Positions 17,095 through 24,849 of a DNA stretch of 37,747 nt are shown in pieces. Each line of letters starts with the position of its first letter. Within the stretch, counting starts at the first letter, position 1. This DNA is from Akkermansiaceae bacterium (lineage in GTDB: Bacteria > Verrucomicrobiota > Verrucomicrobiia > Verrucomicrobiales > Akkermansiaceae): the NCBI GenBank assembly GCA_029242935.1, contig JAQWSX010000029.1, positions 1-37,747 on the forward strand, read 5' to 3'. The notes under the pieces were generated by a model that made no database searches, was not told where the DNA came from, and saw only the letters and a program-made list of their open reading frames with translations. The position numbers and the translations under genes were made by a program.

Positions 17095-17390
17095 GTGGGA
17101 GGGTTAGTCGAGTCGGGCGAGATTTAGAATCAAAAAGCGACGAGGAAATCTGGCGTAAAAACTTCCTCTTAAACCTGTGGATTGGTTGAGAGGGGAAGAA
17201 ACACTTTTGAAGGAATTATCAGCTGTAATGGGCCTTCTGGAGCCTAGCATGGATCTTTTCTCCATAAAAAACGGACAATTTTAGCAATGATCTGAATTGG
17301 CGGGGTTGGATCACCAGAGGCTTCCAAATTGTCAGGTGGCCATTTTCTTGCGCAGATGGATGGGTTGGCCTCTGCCGTTTTTTAGTTCTT

Positions 17391-17990
17391 CTACTGAACT
17401 GGCTTGATCCTCATTTTGCGGAATTTCACCCAGCCAGCGTGACCTTCGGCGCCATAGGTTTGAATGGCGAGGTGGCCTGGAGCGAGATGCTTGGCGAGGC
17501 GTTTGGCGTCTTGGTAATCGACGATTTTTTGGCCATTGAGCCAGACTTGGATATGAGAACCGAGCGCTTTAATGCGCAGTGAATTCCAGATTTTGGGTTT
17601 GCGGATTTCGTCGTTGGCGTCGCCTTTGTCGAGCCAGTCATTGAGATAGAGGCCCACAGGTTCATCGGCCGCACCTCGCCCGATGTTAACTTGAAGGCGA
17701 TCGCCTTTTTGTTCCGAATGATAGCGAAGATAAATGCCGCTATTGTATTTGCCGTGTTCATCGATCTTGAAGTCGAGGCTGAGATCGAAGTCTTGATATT
17801 TCGCTTTTGAAAGCAGGAGGCCGGAGCGCTTGGGGTCGCCGTCCTGACCGCCAGAGAGGGTGCCATCCTGGTAGGACCATTTGGCGCTTCCTCTAGCGGT
17901 CCAATCATTTAGGGAGTTTGAGGGAAACAGCGAGAGCTCTTCTGAGTGAAGAATGGAACCGGAGAAGATGAAAATGAGAAGACGAATCAT
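17391..17990 (-). CDS. DUF1080 (3-keto-disaccharide hydrolase) exported protein
   Basis: 199 residues with a signal peptide (MIRLLIFIFSGSILHSEE). The single beta-sandwich domain carries DUF1080 hallmarks: LFPSNSLNDWTARGSAKWSY at the start, DFDLSLDFKIDEHGKYNSGIYLR in the middle, then WNSLRIKALGSHIQVWLNGQKIVDY and GHLAIQTYG near the end. Family members fold like concanavalin-type lectins, and some hydrolyse 3-keto-glycosides. The Gfo/Idh-type oxidoreductase gene lies 154 bp upstream on the same strand, so the two may act in sequence (3-oxidation, then cleavage). Confidence 0.9.
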   Translation of the reverse strand: MIRLLIFIFSGSILHSEELSLFPSNSLNDWTARGSAKWSYQDGTLSGGQDGDPKRSGLLLSKAKYQDFDLSLDFKIDEHGKYNSGIYLRYHSEQKGDRLQVNIGRGAADEPVGLYLNDWLDKGDANDEIRKPKIWNSLRIKALGSHIQVWLNGQKIVDYQDAKRLAKHLAPGHLAIQTYGAEGHAGWVKFRKMRIKPVQ

Positions 17991-18005
17991 TGAAGTGCTA
18001 ATTTT

Positions 18006-18061
18006 GAAATAGATCGAGAACTAGGCAATGAAATAGATCGAGAACTAGGCAATGAAATAGA
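18006..18061. repeat. 24-bp tandem direct repeat, 2.3 copies
   Basis: The unit GAAATAGATCGAGAACTAGGCAAT occurs at 18006-18029 and again, identical, at 18030-18053, followed by a partial third copy (GAAATAGA, 18054-18061). It lies just upstream of the DUF1080 start (17990) and downstream of the Gfo/Idh gene. Perfect identity suggests a recent slippage duplication; the position would put it in the leader of the DUF1080 message. Confidence 0.95.
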
Positions 18062-18143
18062 GAGGCTTTGCTGGATGATGTAAGCTGAAAAGCTCGTGGA
18101 TGAGTGTGAAGAGCTCTAATAGGTCACCTCTCTTGCTATGAGT

Positions 18144-19115
18144 TTATTTTTGCGCTGCCTTGGCGAGAACTTCCTTGAGGGTTACGGGTTTGCCTTGCCG
18201 GCGTTTGCTTTCATCGGCGGCTTCCATGAAAGCGAACAATTCGATGGTCTCAGCTGCTGAAACGGGCGGCTGCTTTGTCTTGAAGAATTTGACCACTTCA
18301 ACAACCAAGGGTGCATACCCATCATAGGCACCGACAGCGACTTCTTCACCCTTCGAATTCCGGGCGATACCGAAGTAGCCTTTACCTTCTCTGAAGATGC
18401 CAGTTCGCCCACCTTTCCAATTGCCTTCCACCTCGATCAATCCCTCGGGGGTCGTTTTGCGAATGACTGACTGGCATCCGGTTCCCATTACCGTGAAGAG
18501 TGACTCACAGCCATGGACGCCATACCAAAAAAGATCAGGATGGTGAGGTTCGATTTTGGCTGGACTGGAACAGCGAGCGTAAGTGACTTTCCCAATCGAC
18601 CCTCCGCGAACCGCCTGGGTGGTTTTCCCGTATCGAAGCGAGGATGACGAGAAGATTGGAACCCCTGCTTTTTTGGCGAGTTGGTAGATTTTCAGAGTGT
18701 CACTGAGACTTCCAGCAACGGGTTTGTCTAGGAAGAGGGGCAGGCCTGCAGCAATGACTGGTCTCGCTTGTGCGAGATGGGGTCGACCGTCGACACTTTC
18801 GATCATAACGGCGTCTACTTTTCCGCAGAGTTCTTCAATCGTTTGACAAATTTCCACGCCAAAGTCCTTCTCCAGAGTTTTGGTAAAACCATCGACTCGT
18901 GAGATGCTAGATTCGATGTCAGGGCTTCCTCCTTTGAAGGCCGCGACCACTTTGGCTCCCTTTACGTGGCCCTTTGCGGTTGCATCATTGATGATTCTTG
19001 TAAAGGCCGTGACGTGTGAGGTGTCGAGCCCAATCAAGCCAATCCGGATGGGGTCCTTTGCGGTTGCAGAAGAGAAGACTAAGAGACTGCAAAAGATGGT
19101 AATGAGTTTTGTCAT
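18144..19115 (-). CDS. Exported Gfo/Idh/MocA-family oxidoreductase
   Basis: 323 residues. A Sec-type signal peptide (MTKLITIFCSLLVFSSATAK, no twin arginine) precedes a Rossmann fold with GLIGLDTSH as the dinucleotide loop, then a family-typical LDKPVAG (about residues 134-140, in place of EKP) and a C-terminal domain ending PVTLKEVLAKAAQK. Family enzymes oxidise or reduce sugars and inositols using tightly bound NAD(P). The closest functional clue is the DUF1080 neighbour, which would take a 3-keto product. The export signal is firm; the substrate and bound cofactor are inference. Confidence 0.88.
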   Translation of the reverse strand: MTKLITIFCSLLVFSSATAKDPIRIGLIGLDTSHVTAFTRIINDATAKGHVKGAKVVAAFKGGSPDIESSISRVDGFTKTLEKDFGVEICQTIEELCGKVDAVMIESVDGRPHLAQARPVIAAGLPLFLDKPVAGSLSDTLKIYQLAKKAGVPIFSSSSLRYGKTTQAVRGGSIGKVTYARCSSPAKIEPHHPDLFWYGVHGCESLFTVMGTGCQSVIRKTTPEGLIEVEGNWKGGRTGIFREGKGYFGIARNSKGEEVAVGAYDGYAPLVVEVVKFFKTKQPPVSAAETIELFAFMEAADESKRRQGKPVTLKEVLAKAAQK

Positions 19116-19320
19116 TTGGTGATCACTTAATGGTTAATTTGTTGAGAAGTAGATCATAAACACTTATGCCGTCATTATTATTTTTATTTCTAGATTGGGG
19201 GATAGTTCTTAAAGGCATGCTATCGGGTGAGGCGAGAGAGCAGGGATCTTCCTGACGTCTATTAGTGCTTTGCTACTTGTAGCGTTTGGCGATCCATGCG
19301 AGACAACGCCAATCGACAGT

Positions 19321-19722
19321 ATGGATGGAATTAATATTTTTCGGCTGATTGGAGTTTGCGGCTTGTTGATTGCAGCTTGGTGCGTTGAGATCTTTGGTTT
19401 CTCGACGTTTCGGAGCGAAGAGATGAATGGTCCTCCGAAAATGAATATTGTGGATTTTTCTAAAGAAGATAGCGCTAAACCGCTGATTGGATCTGGCTAT
19501 GATTTTAACGCGCCGTTTGTTTCTACCACTGAGGCTCAGAAGCGAATTAAGGAGTATCAAAGGAACAAATGGCTAGCCTTACTGGCGGGTATCGCGGGAG
19601 CGTCCGGTGTCTTTTTCTTTGCTAATAAAATCTGGGACAATTGGGTGATTTCAATCACGTGTGTGATGTTCGGGCCTCTCGGAGTAGCCTGGGGATTTCG
19701 GAAATCACATGGGAGCGGTTAA
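19321..19722 (+). CDS. Small membrane protein of unknown function
   Basis: 133 residues from the ATG at 19321; an in-frame TTG at 19270 would add 17 residues. No ribosome site helps choose. Hydrophobic segments at about 6-26 (LIGVCGLLIAAWCVEIFGF), 82-100 (LALLAGIAGASGVFFFA) and 105-124 (WVISITCVMFGPLGVAWGF) predict three membrane spans with a polar loop of about 55 residues between the first two. No family is recognised. It is divergent from the Gfo/Idh gene and followed by a hydrolase gene 170 bp downstream. Confidence 0.6.
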   Translation: MDGINIFRLIGVCGLLIAAWCVEIFGFSTFRSEEMNGPPKMNIVDFSKEDSAKPLIGSGYDFNAPFVSTTEAQKRIKEYQRNKWLALLAGIAGASGVFFFANKIWDNWVISITCVMFGPLGVAWGFRKSHGSG

Positions 19723-19726
19723 TTAT

Positions 19727-19785
19727 GCGAGGAAAGTCCGGGTGTTTACAGAGAATTGAGCTTCCTGGGAAAGGACCAAGGAAGC
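19727..19785 (+). other. RNase P RNA-like 14-base block plus strong hairpin, possible RNA remnant
   Basis: Bases 19729-19742 read GAGGAAAGTCCGGG, identical to the universally conserved block (CR-I, P4 5' side) of bacterial RNase P RNA. Just downstream, GCTTCCTGG (19760-19768) pairs with CCA(A)GGAAGC (19776-19785) to form a stable hairpin with loop GAAAGGA. The partner block (about ACAGAACCCGGCTTA) and the GGTAACGCC helix of RNase P RNA are absent from the following 170 bases, so this is not an intact rnpB. It may be a remnant, or chance. Confidence 0.3.
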
Positions 19786-19892
19786 GCATCCTTCGAGGTT
19801 CGTGAGATTGGTGGCGATGGATTAAACCCCCAAGCAGAGCTACCGAAGTAAAAGCCTTCGCTTTGTCGTGACCGACCGTTAAGGTGCCTGTC

Positions 19893-21527
19893 ATGCGGAT
19901 CGTTTCTTTTATACTGCTGTTGTTCAGCAGTGGTCTTTTTGGAAAGTTGACGATCAGCTGGAAGGAGAACTTTTTGAGGATTAGTGACGACCGGAATCCG
20001 GGAGGGGCACTTGAGGTTTGGTATCTTGAGGCCTACTGCCGTTCGGGATCGACTGACCGGGACTGGAATGAGACTGTTATCGATCATGAGACCAAGCTCC
20101 TTTCTGCGACTGAAACCGAAATTCAATTGAGGTGCCAACTAGCCGATGGCGTGATCATTGATCATCTAATCACAGCGGAGGGAGATAAGGTTTCATTTCA
20201 TCTTATTGCTAAGAACCCCACCGGTCAGAAATCTGAGGTTCATTGGGGTCAACCTTGTATTCGGGTCGGACAGTTTACGGGAACCCATAATGATGTAAAC
20301 AAGTATGCCTACCTGAAGAACTCATTTGTGTTTCTCGACGATAAGAAATCCTTCATGCCAACTGGTAATTGGGCGACAAGTGCACGCTATGTGCCGGGCC
20401 AAGTTTGGTGTCCTTGTCACGTTCCAGAGACGGATGTCAATCCGCGCCCGCTTTCAATGGACCGACCCTCAAATGGATTGATTGGTTGCATCTCCGCCGA
20501 CAAGAAATGGTTAATGGCTACGGCTTGGGATCCCTATCAGGAGCTTTTTCAAGGAGTGATTCGTTGTTTGCATTCGGACTTTCGGATTGGTGGTTTGGAA
20601 GCGGGTGAAGAGAAGGTAATTCGGGGTGCCATTTATGTAATGGCCAATGACGCTTCGGCGCTCATAAACCGATATGAAGAGGATTTTCCAGATCAGGTTC
20701 GGCGTCACCGAACTCTCAGTGCCCCCAAGGTGATTGCGGGGAATCTAGTTCCGGGAAAACGCGTCTCGATCACTATTCCTGACTATTCTGGGACGGACGT
20801 CCACCATACCCTCTATCTTCCAGGGAACTGGAATCCGAATTGGAAGGAAGCAAAGAAGAGCTACCCGTTAATCGTGGAATATTCCGGGAATCGGGCGCCC
20901 TCGCTTGGCTCCAGTGGGCGGGTTGAGGATTCGGTTTTGGGGTATGGCTTAAGTAGTGGCGAGGCTGTTTGGCTGAATCTGCCATTTGTGGATGCGAAAG
21001 GTCAGGTGAACCAGCCTAACTGGTGGGGCGATGAAGTCGCAACAGTGGCTTACGCCAAGAAGGTTGTTCCGAAAATTATCGCAGAGTATGGAATCGATCC
21101 TGATCGCGTGATTCTTTGTGGGTTTTCGCGTGGAGCGATTGCCGTAAACTATATCGGCTTGCATGATGATGAGATCGCAGCTTTGTGGTCGGGCTTCGTG
21201 ACGCACGACCATTACGATGGGGTGATAGAATGGCGGGGCACGAAGTGGGGAGCTCCGCTTGCGAGTTATCGGGAGGCTGCTGCCGAAAGATTTAAAAGAA
21301 TCAATGGGAGACCAGTTTTGGTCTGCCAGAATGGTGGAACTAGCGAGATTCGCAAAGTGATTGGCTCACCGGATAACGTTTCTTTTTTGGATGTTGATAC
21401 AAGAGCGATTTTTGGAACCTACCCCACAGAAACAAGGATTCATCCTCACACTGATCGCTGGCTTTTGAAGCCGAGTGCTCAGCGTAATAAAGTTTTAGAC
21501 TGGATGAAAAAGTGTCGCTTTTTTTAG
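19893..21527 (+). CDS. Exported alpha/beta hydrolase with N-terminal beta domain
   Basis: 544 residues from the ATG at 19893, which has AAGG 8 nt upstream; a GTG at 19884 is possible. A signal peptide (MRIVSFILLLFSSGLFG) is followed by about 260 residues of beta-rich sequence, then an alpha/beta hydrolase (about 285-540). The nucleophile elbow is CGFSRGAIA (Ser 412), and the HPHTDRW segment near the C-terminus probably carries the catalytic His. The VHHTLYLPGNWNP strand pattern before the core is typical of exported esterases. The substrate is unknown; the context suggests a carbohydrate or sulfated-glycan esterase. It is convergent with the downstream sulfatase. Confidence 0.8.
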   Translation: MRIVSFILLLFSSGLFGKLTISWKENFLRISDDRNPGGALEVWYLEAYCRSGSTDRDWNETVIDHETKLLSATETEIQLRCQLADGVIIDHLITAEGDKVSFHLIAKNPTGQKSEVHWGQPCIRVGQFTGTHNDVNKYAYLKNSFVFLDDKKSFMPTGNWATSARYVPGQVWCPCHVPETDVNPRPLSMDRPSNGLIGCISADKKWLMATAWDPYQELFQGVIRCLHSDFRIGGLEAGEEKVIRGAIYVMANDASALINRYEEDFPDQVRRHRTLSAPKVIAGNLVPGKRVSITIPDYSGTDVHHTLYLPGNWNPNWKEAKKSYPLIVEYSGNRAPSLGSSGRVEDSVLGYGLSSGEAVWLNLPFVDAKGQVNQPNWWGDEVATVAYAKKVVPKIIAEYGIDPDRVILCGFSRGAIAVNYIGLHDDEIAALWSGFVTHDHYDGVIEWRGTKWGAPLASYREAAAERFKRINGRPVLVCQNGGTSEIRKVIGSPDNVSFLDVDTRAIFGTYPTETRIHPHTDRWLLKPSAQRNKVLDWMKKCRFF

Positions 21528-21550
21528 AACGTGCAGACGTGAAAATTTGA

Positions 21551-21573
21551 AGGAACTCAGGGGAGCTGTTCCT
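21551..21573 (-). terminator. Weak hairpin in convergent gap, possible terminator
   Basis: AGGAA (21551-21555) pairs with TTCCT (21569-21573), with an inner CAG/CTG helix and loop GGGAG. It lies in the 55-bp gap between the convergent hydrolase and sulfatase genes. On the minus strand it is followed by TTCAAATTTTC, a modest T-rich stretch, so it would serve the sulfatase gene better. The call is weak. Confidence 0.3.
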
Positions 21574-21582
21574 CGCAAACCC

Positions 21583-22992
21583 TCATTTAGCCGTTCCGGC
21601 TTTGGGTTGTCCAGCTAGCGGAGTGTGTGCTTTATCGATGATAGCGACCATCTCCTTAACGATTTCCGGTTGGTCTTTTGCAAGGTTTCTCTTCTCGAAG
21701 GGGTCATCTGAGAGGTCATAAATTTCGAGGGGAGACATGCCTCCGCCCTTCTTGGCTTGGCGGTAGGCTTTCCAATTCCCTTTGCGAACCGCTTGGGAAA
21801 AAATGGTTTGGTTGTCACCTTTGCAGAACTCGAAGTAGAGAAAGTCGTGCTTCTTTTGTTTCTCTCCCCTCAGAAGAGGAAGGAACGAGATGCCATCGAT
21901 GTTTTGGGGGATTGGTTGTTTGGTAAGTTCGGCCATTGTAGGGAGGATATCCCAGAAGGCACTGATATGGTCGGTGGTGTGGCCTGGATCGATGATGGCG
22001 GGCCAACGGGCGAGCATAGGAGTGCGAATACCGCCTTCGTGCATATCTCGTTTCATGCCACGAAGTGACCCTGTGGAATTCCAGAAGTGAGGATCGTGTC
22101 CACCTTCGCGGTGGGCACCGTTGTCGGAAGCGAAAATGATGAGAGTGTTATCGGCAATTTCGTAGTGATCGAGGAGGGCTAGGATGTCACCGATTTGGTT
22201 ATCGAGGTTCTCTATCATGGCTCCAAATCCCGCAATGGGATTAACCACGTCAGGAACGGTTTCGGTTCCGTCGCCGCCATGGATCCGGTATTTTCCGATG
22301 ACCTTATCAAACTGCGGGTATTTCCTGCGCCACTTAGAGTGGAGTTCCTTGGGCGCATGCATGGCAGCATGGGGGACGGCGGTCGGGATGTAGCAGAAGA
22401 AAGGGGTTTTGCTTTTCGCGTTGGACTCAATGAACTGCATGGCGTGGTTCATGATGATGTCGTGAACGTATGTTCCTTTTTTGAGCGCCTTCTCTTTCCC
22501 GTTGTGAACGTAAGTGGTGGGGTAGTAGGTGTGAGCAATTGTCTGGCTTTTCCAGCCTACGAATTCGTCGAAACCGTGGGTGAGGGGATTGGCGTTTCCT
22601 TCGACATGGGTATGGCCTAGTCCCCACTTTCCATAAGCGCCGGTAGTGTAGCCGGCGGATTTAAAGATTTCGGGGAGGACGGTGAGCTTGGGGTCAAGAG
22701 GTGCGACTTTGTTTTCAGTGACATTGCCTCGGAGGTAAACTGTTCCGGGTTGCTGGCCAGTCATAAGAACCGCGCGCGAAGGACTACAGACAGTATTACC
22801 GGAATAGTGGGCCGTGAACTTTAGACCTTCGGACCCAATGCGATCAATATTAGGAGTCTTAAATTTTCTCTGTCCATATATGGAAAGGTCACCTAATCCA
22901 AGGTCGTCGGCGAGAATGTAGATTACGTTCGGCTTATCCAGCGCCTTTAAAAGTGCGGATGAAAGCAGGATTAAAAGAAAAACTCTCTTCAT
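21583..22992 (-). CDS. Exported sulfatase (formylglycine type)
   Basis: 469 residues from the ATG at 22992, chosen for its signal peptide (MKRVFLLILLSSALLKAL); an in-frame TTG at 23010 would add six residues. Arylsulfatase-type: metal-binding ADDLG near residues 28-32, and the activation motif C-x-P-x-R as CSPSRAVLMTG with Cys 69 to be converted to formylglycine. GKWGLGH (the second signature) and FASDNGAH (metal-binding DN) follow. It hydrolyses sulfate esters, probably on algal polysaccharides, in the periplasm. The maturation enzyme (anSME or FGE) is not in the window. Confidence 0.95.
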   Translation of the reverse strand: MKRVFLLILLSSALLKALDKPNVIYILADDLGLGDLSIYGQRKFKTPNIDRIGSEGLKFTAHYSGNTVCSPSRAVLMTGQQPGTVYLRGNVTENKVAPLDPKLTVLPEIFKSAGYTTGAYGKWGLGHTHVEGNANPLTHGFDEFVGWKSQTIAHTYYPTTYVHNGKEKALKKGTYVHDIIMNHAMQFIESNAKSKTPFFCYIPTAVPHAAMHAPKELHSKWRRKYPQFDKVIGKYRIHGGDGTETVPDVVNPIAGFGAMIENLDNQIGDILALLDHYEIADNTLIIFASDNGAHREGGHDPHFWNSTGSLRGMKRDMHEGGIRTPMLARWPAIIDPGHTTDHISAFWDILPTMAELTKQPIPQNIDGISFLPLLRGEKQKKHDFLYFEFCKGDNQTIFSQAVRKGNWKAYRQAKKGGGMSPLEIYDLSDDPFEKRNLAKDQPEIVKEMVAIIDKAHTPLAGQPKAGTAK

Positions 22993-23308
22993 AAAGAAGA
23001 GCTTTTCCAATGGGAGGCCTCTCGTCGAGTTATTCCTTAGTTGAGATTATTCAAAATGATTCAGTGCCATACGTTCCTCAAATTCTTTCAGAGTTTTCGG
23101 CCAAAGTTGAACTGTATTGAGAGCGGTTCTGGGGTTTGATTCCAACTGGCCTTACCATCTCTATCGGATTCTTTCCCAGCACTGAATCAAGGAGAACTCT
23201 CTCAGGATCGCACTTGATGGGAAACCCATTTTTAAAGCCTCTCTGGCCGATCTGGGATGATTCCTTTTTTAAACGAATATCGTCCGGAGGAAGTGATTTT
23301 AAGGTCCT
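22993..23308. other. Intergenic stretch (316 bp) between sulfatase and selO; 11-bp inverted repeat
   Basis: No full gene is seen. It should hold the promoter of the sulfatase gene to its left. An inverted repeat of GATTCAGTGC (23058-23067) and GCACTGAATC (23179-23188), extended by one more T-A pair to 11 bp, encloses 111 bp. A minus-strand frame ending TAA in this interval encodes about 32 protein-like residues (ending in ERMALNHFE) without a convincing start. This could be a decayed gene end or chance. Confidence 0.5.
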
Positions 23309-24706
23309 TTAGGTTCCGCAGAAAGTATTGCAGACGACCTCCTCTGGTGCAGGAGTTTGCTGCAGTTTTTCGAAGCCTTCCTGCTCGTTGTAAGGATTTT
23401 TAAGCGCCTTATGGAGCTCATGGAAAGGAGCGAAGTTGTCTTGTTTGGCGGCTGCGATCACTTCTTCGATCCGATGGTTGCGGGGAATATAAACTGGATT
23501 CATGACCTTCATGAGAGAGGTTTCTGGTGTTCCCGCCGCATTCCATCTTGCCAGCCAATCTCGGGCTGGTGCCTCGTCTTCAAAATTGAAGAGGAAGGAA
23601 TCGGGGCTGTTGCTAAGGCTGCGAAAGGTGAGGGTGAAGTCGGTTTTCTGGGAAGCCATAAGGTCAAGCAAGGCCTGAATGAGTTCGGGATCATGGTTTT
23701 GGGAAAGTCCGATTTTTTTTGAGAAGATTTTAAGGTGAGCTTCATCAAAAAGATGGGGAAATTTTTCCAGCTCACCTTTTGCCATGGTGACCGCTTTTTC
23801 CTGATCCTCATCAAAGAGTGGGAGGAGGGACTCGGCGAGGCGGGTTAAATTCCATTGAGCGATACCAGGTTGGTTGGAATAAGCGTAGCGACCATTTTGG
23901 TCGATAGAGCTAAATTTTTGCGTGGGATTAAATCGGTCCATGAAAGCGCAAGGACCGTAGTCGATAGTTTCGCCTGAAAGGCTCATGTTGTCGGTGTTCA
24001 TGACTCCGTGAATGAAGCCGATTCCCATCCAGTGAGCGACAAGTTGGGCCTGTTTGCTAATGATACTTTGAAAGAGTTCGAAGGCGTTTGATGTCTGTGG
24101 GTCGTGGCGCTGGATGGCGTAATTGACGAGTGATTTCAGGCTTTCGATGTCGTTTTGGGCGGCGAAATATTGCGCGGTGCCGATTCGAAGGTGGGAGCTG
24201 GCAACTCTGGTGAAAATCCCACCTTGTTCGGGTTGTTCGCGAAGGACTAATTCTCCGCTCAGAACTGCGGCGAGAGCGCGGGTTGTGGGAATGCCCAATG
24301 CGTGCATCGCTTCCGAGACGAGATATTCCCGAAGGACAGGTCCGAGAGCGGACCGACCATCGCCACGACGGGAAAAGGGAGTGGGACCAGCGCCTTTGAG
24401 CTGGATATCCTTCCCTCCGATTTCTCCAAGTAGAATGGCCCGACCGTCACCGAGCTGCGGAGAGAATCCTCCAAATTGGTGGCCGGCATAAGCCATGGCA
24501 AGAGGCTCGGCTCCCTCGGGAATCGAATTGCCAGCAAGAATGGCGAGCCCTTCGTCGGTGGCAAGAAAATCGGGATCAATTCCAAGTTCTTTTGCTAGCC
24601 CATCGTTCACCGCGATGATGGAAGGTTGAATGACCGGAGTGGGTTCGACTTTTTCAAAGAAGCTCTGGGGAAGCCGGGCAAAGGTGTTTTGGAAGTTGAG
24701 CTTCAT
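23309..24706 (-). CDS. selO: SelO protein adenylyltransferase (YdiU/UPF0061), Cys-ending form
   Basis: 465 residues, close to the usual length of about 480. Hallmarks are YAGHQFGGFSPQLGDGRA (74-89), the ATP-lysine strand IQLKGAGPTPFSRRGDGR (101-118), VASSHLRIGTAQYF, and NTDNMSLSGETIDYGPCAFMD. SelO is a pseudokinase that transfers AMP to protein Ser/Thr/Tyr and is linked to the oxidative-stress response. The C-terminus ends CNTFCGT: Cys 463 stands third from the end, where eukaryotic SelO carries selenocysteine. It lies between two sulfatase genes on the same strand, an odd housekeeping insertion in a degradation cluster. Confidence 0.97.
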   Translation of the reverse strand: MKLNFQNTFARLPQSFFEKVEPTPVIQPSIIAVNDGLAKELGIDPDFLATDEGLAILAGNSIPEGAEPLAMAYAGHQFGGFSPQLGDGRAILLGEIGGKDIQLKGAGPTPFSRRGDGRSALGPVLREYLVSEAMHALGIPTTRALAAVLSGELVLREQPEQGGIFTRVASSHLRIGTAQYFAAQNDIESLKSLVNYAIQRHDPQTSNAFELFQSIISKQAQLVAHWMGIGFIHGVMNTDNMSLSGETIDYGPCAFMDRFNPTQKFSSIDQNGRYAYSNQPGIAQWNLTRLAESLLPLFDEDQEKAVTMAKGELEKFPHLFDEAHLKIFSKKIGLSQNHDPELIQALLDLMASQKTDFTLTFRSLSNSPDSFLFNFEDEAPARDWLARWNAAGTPETSLMKVMNPVYIPRNHRIEEVIAAAKQDNFAPFHELHKALKNPYNEQEGFEKLQQTPAPEEVVCNTFCGT

Positions 24707-24849
24707 GAGAGTGATTTTAGCCTGGGATGATTGAAGCGCGACCTCTGAAAAACATGGTTTTTTGGTGAGTGAATAATGGACCTGTTATGAGAAGGTCTAG
24801 ATTTTTGCGGAGTCTTTTGCCGACTCTGTCGCTACCGAGGTTTCTCGTA

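Noticed and set aside
17274-17333. GACAATTT (17274-17281) and AAATTGTC (17326-17333) inverted repeat
   Set aside because: Only 8 bp over a 44-bp gap in an AT-rich gap; no further pairing and no element ends seen.
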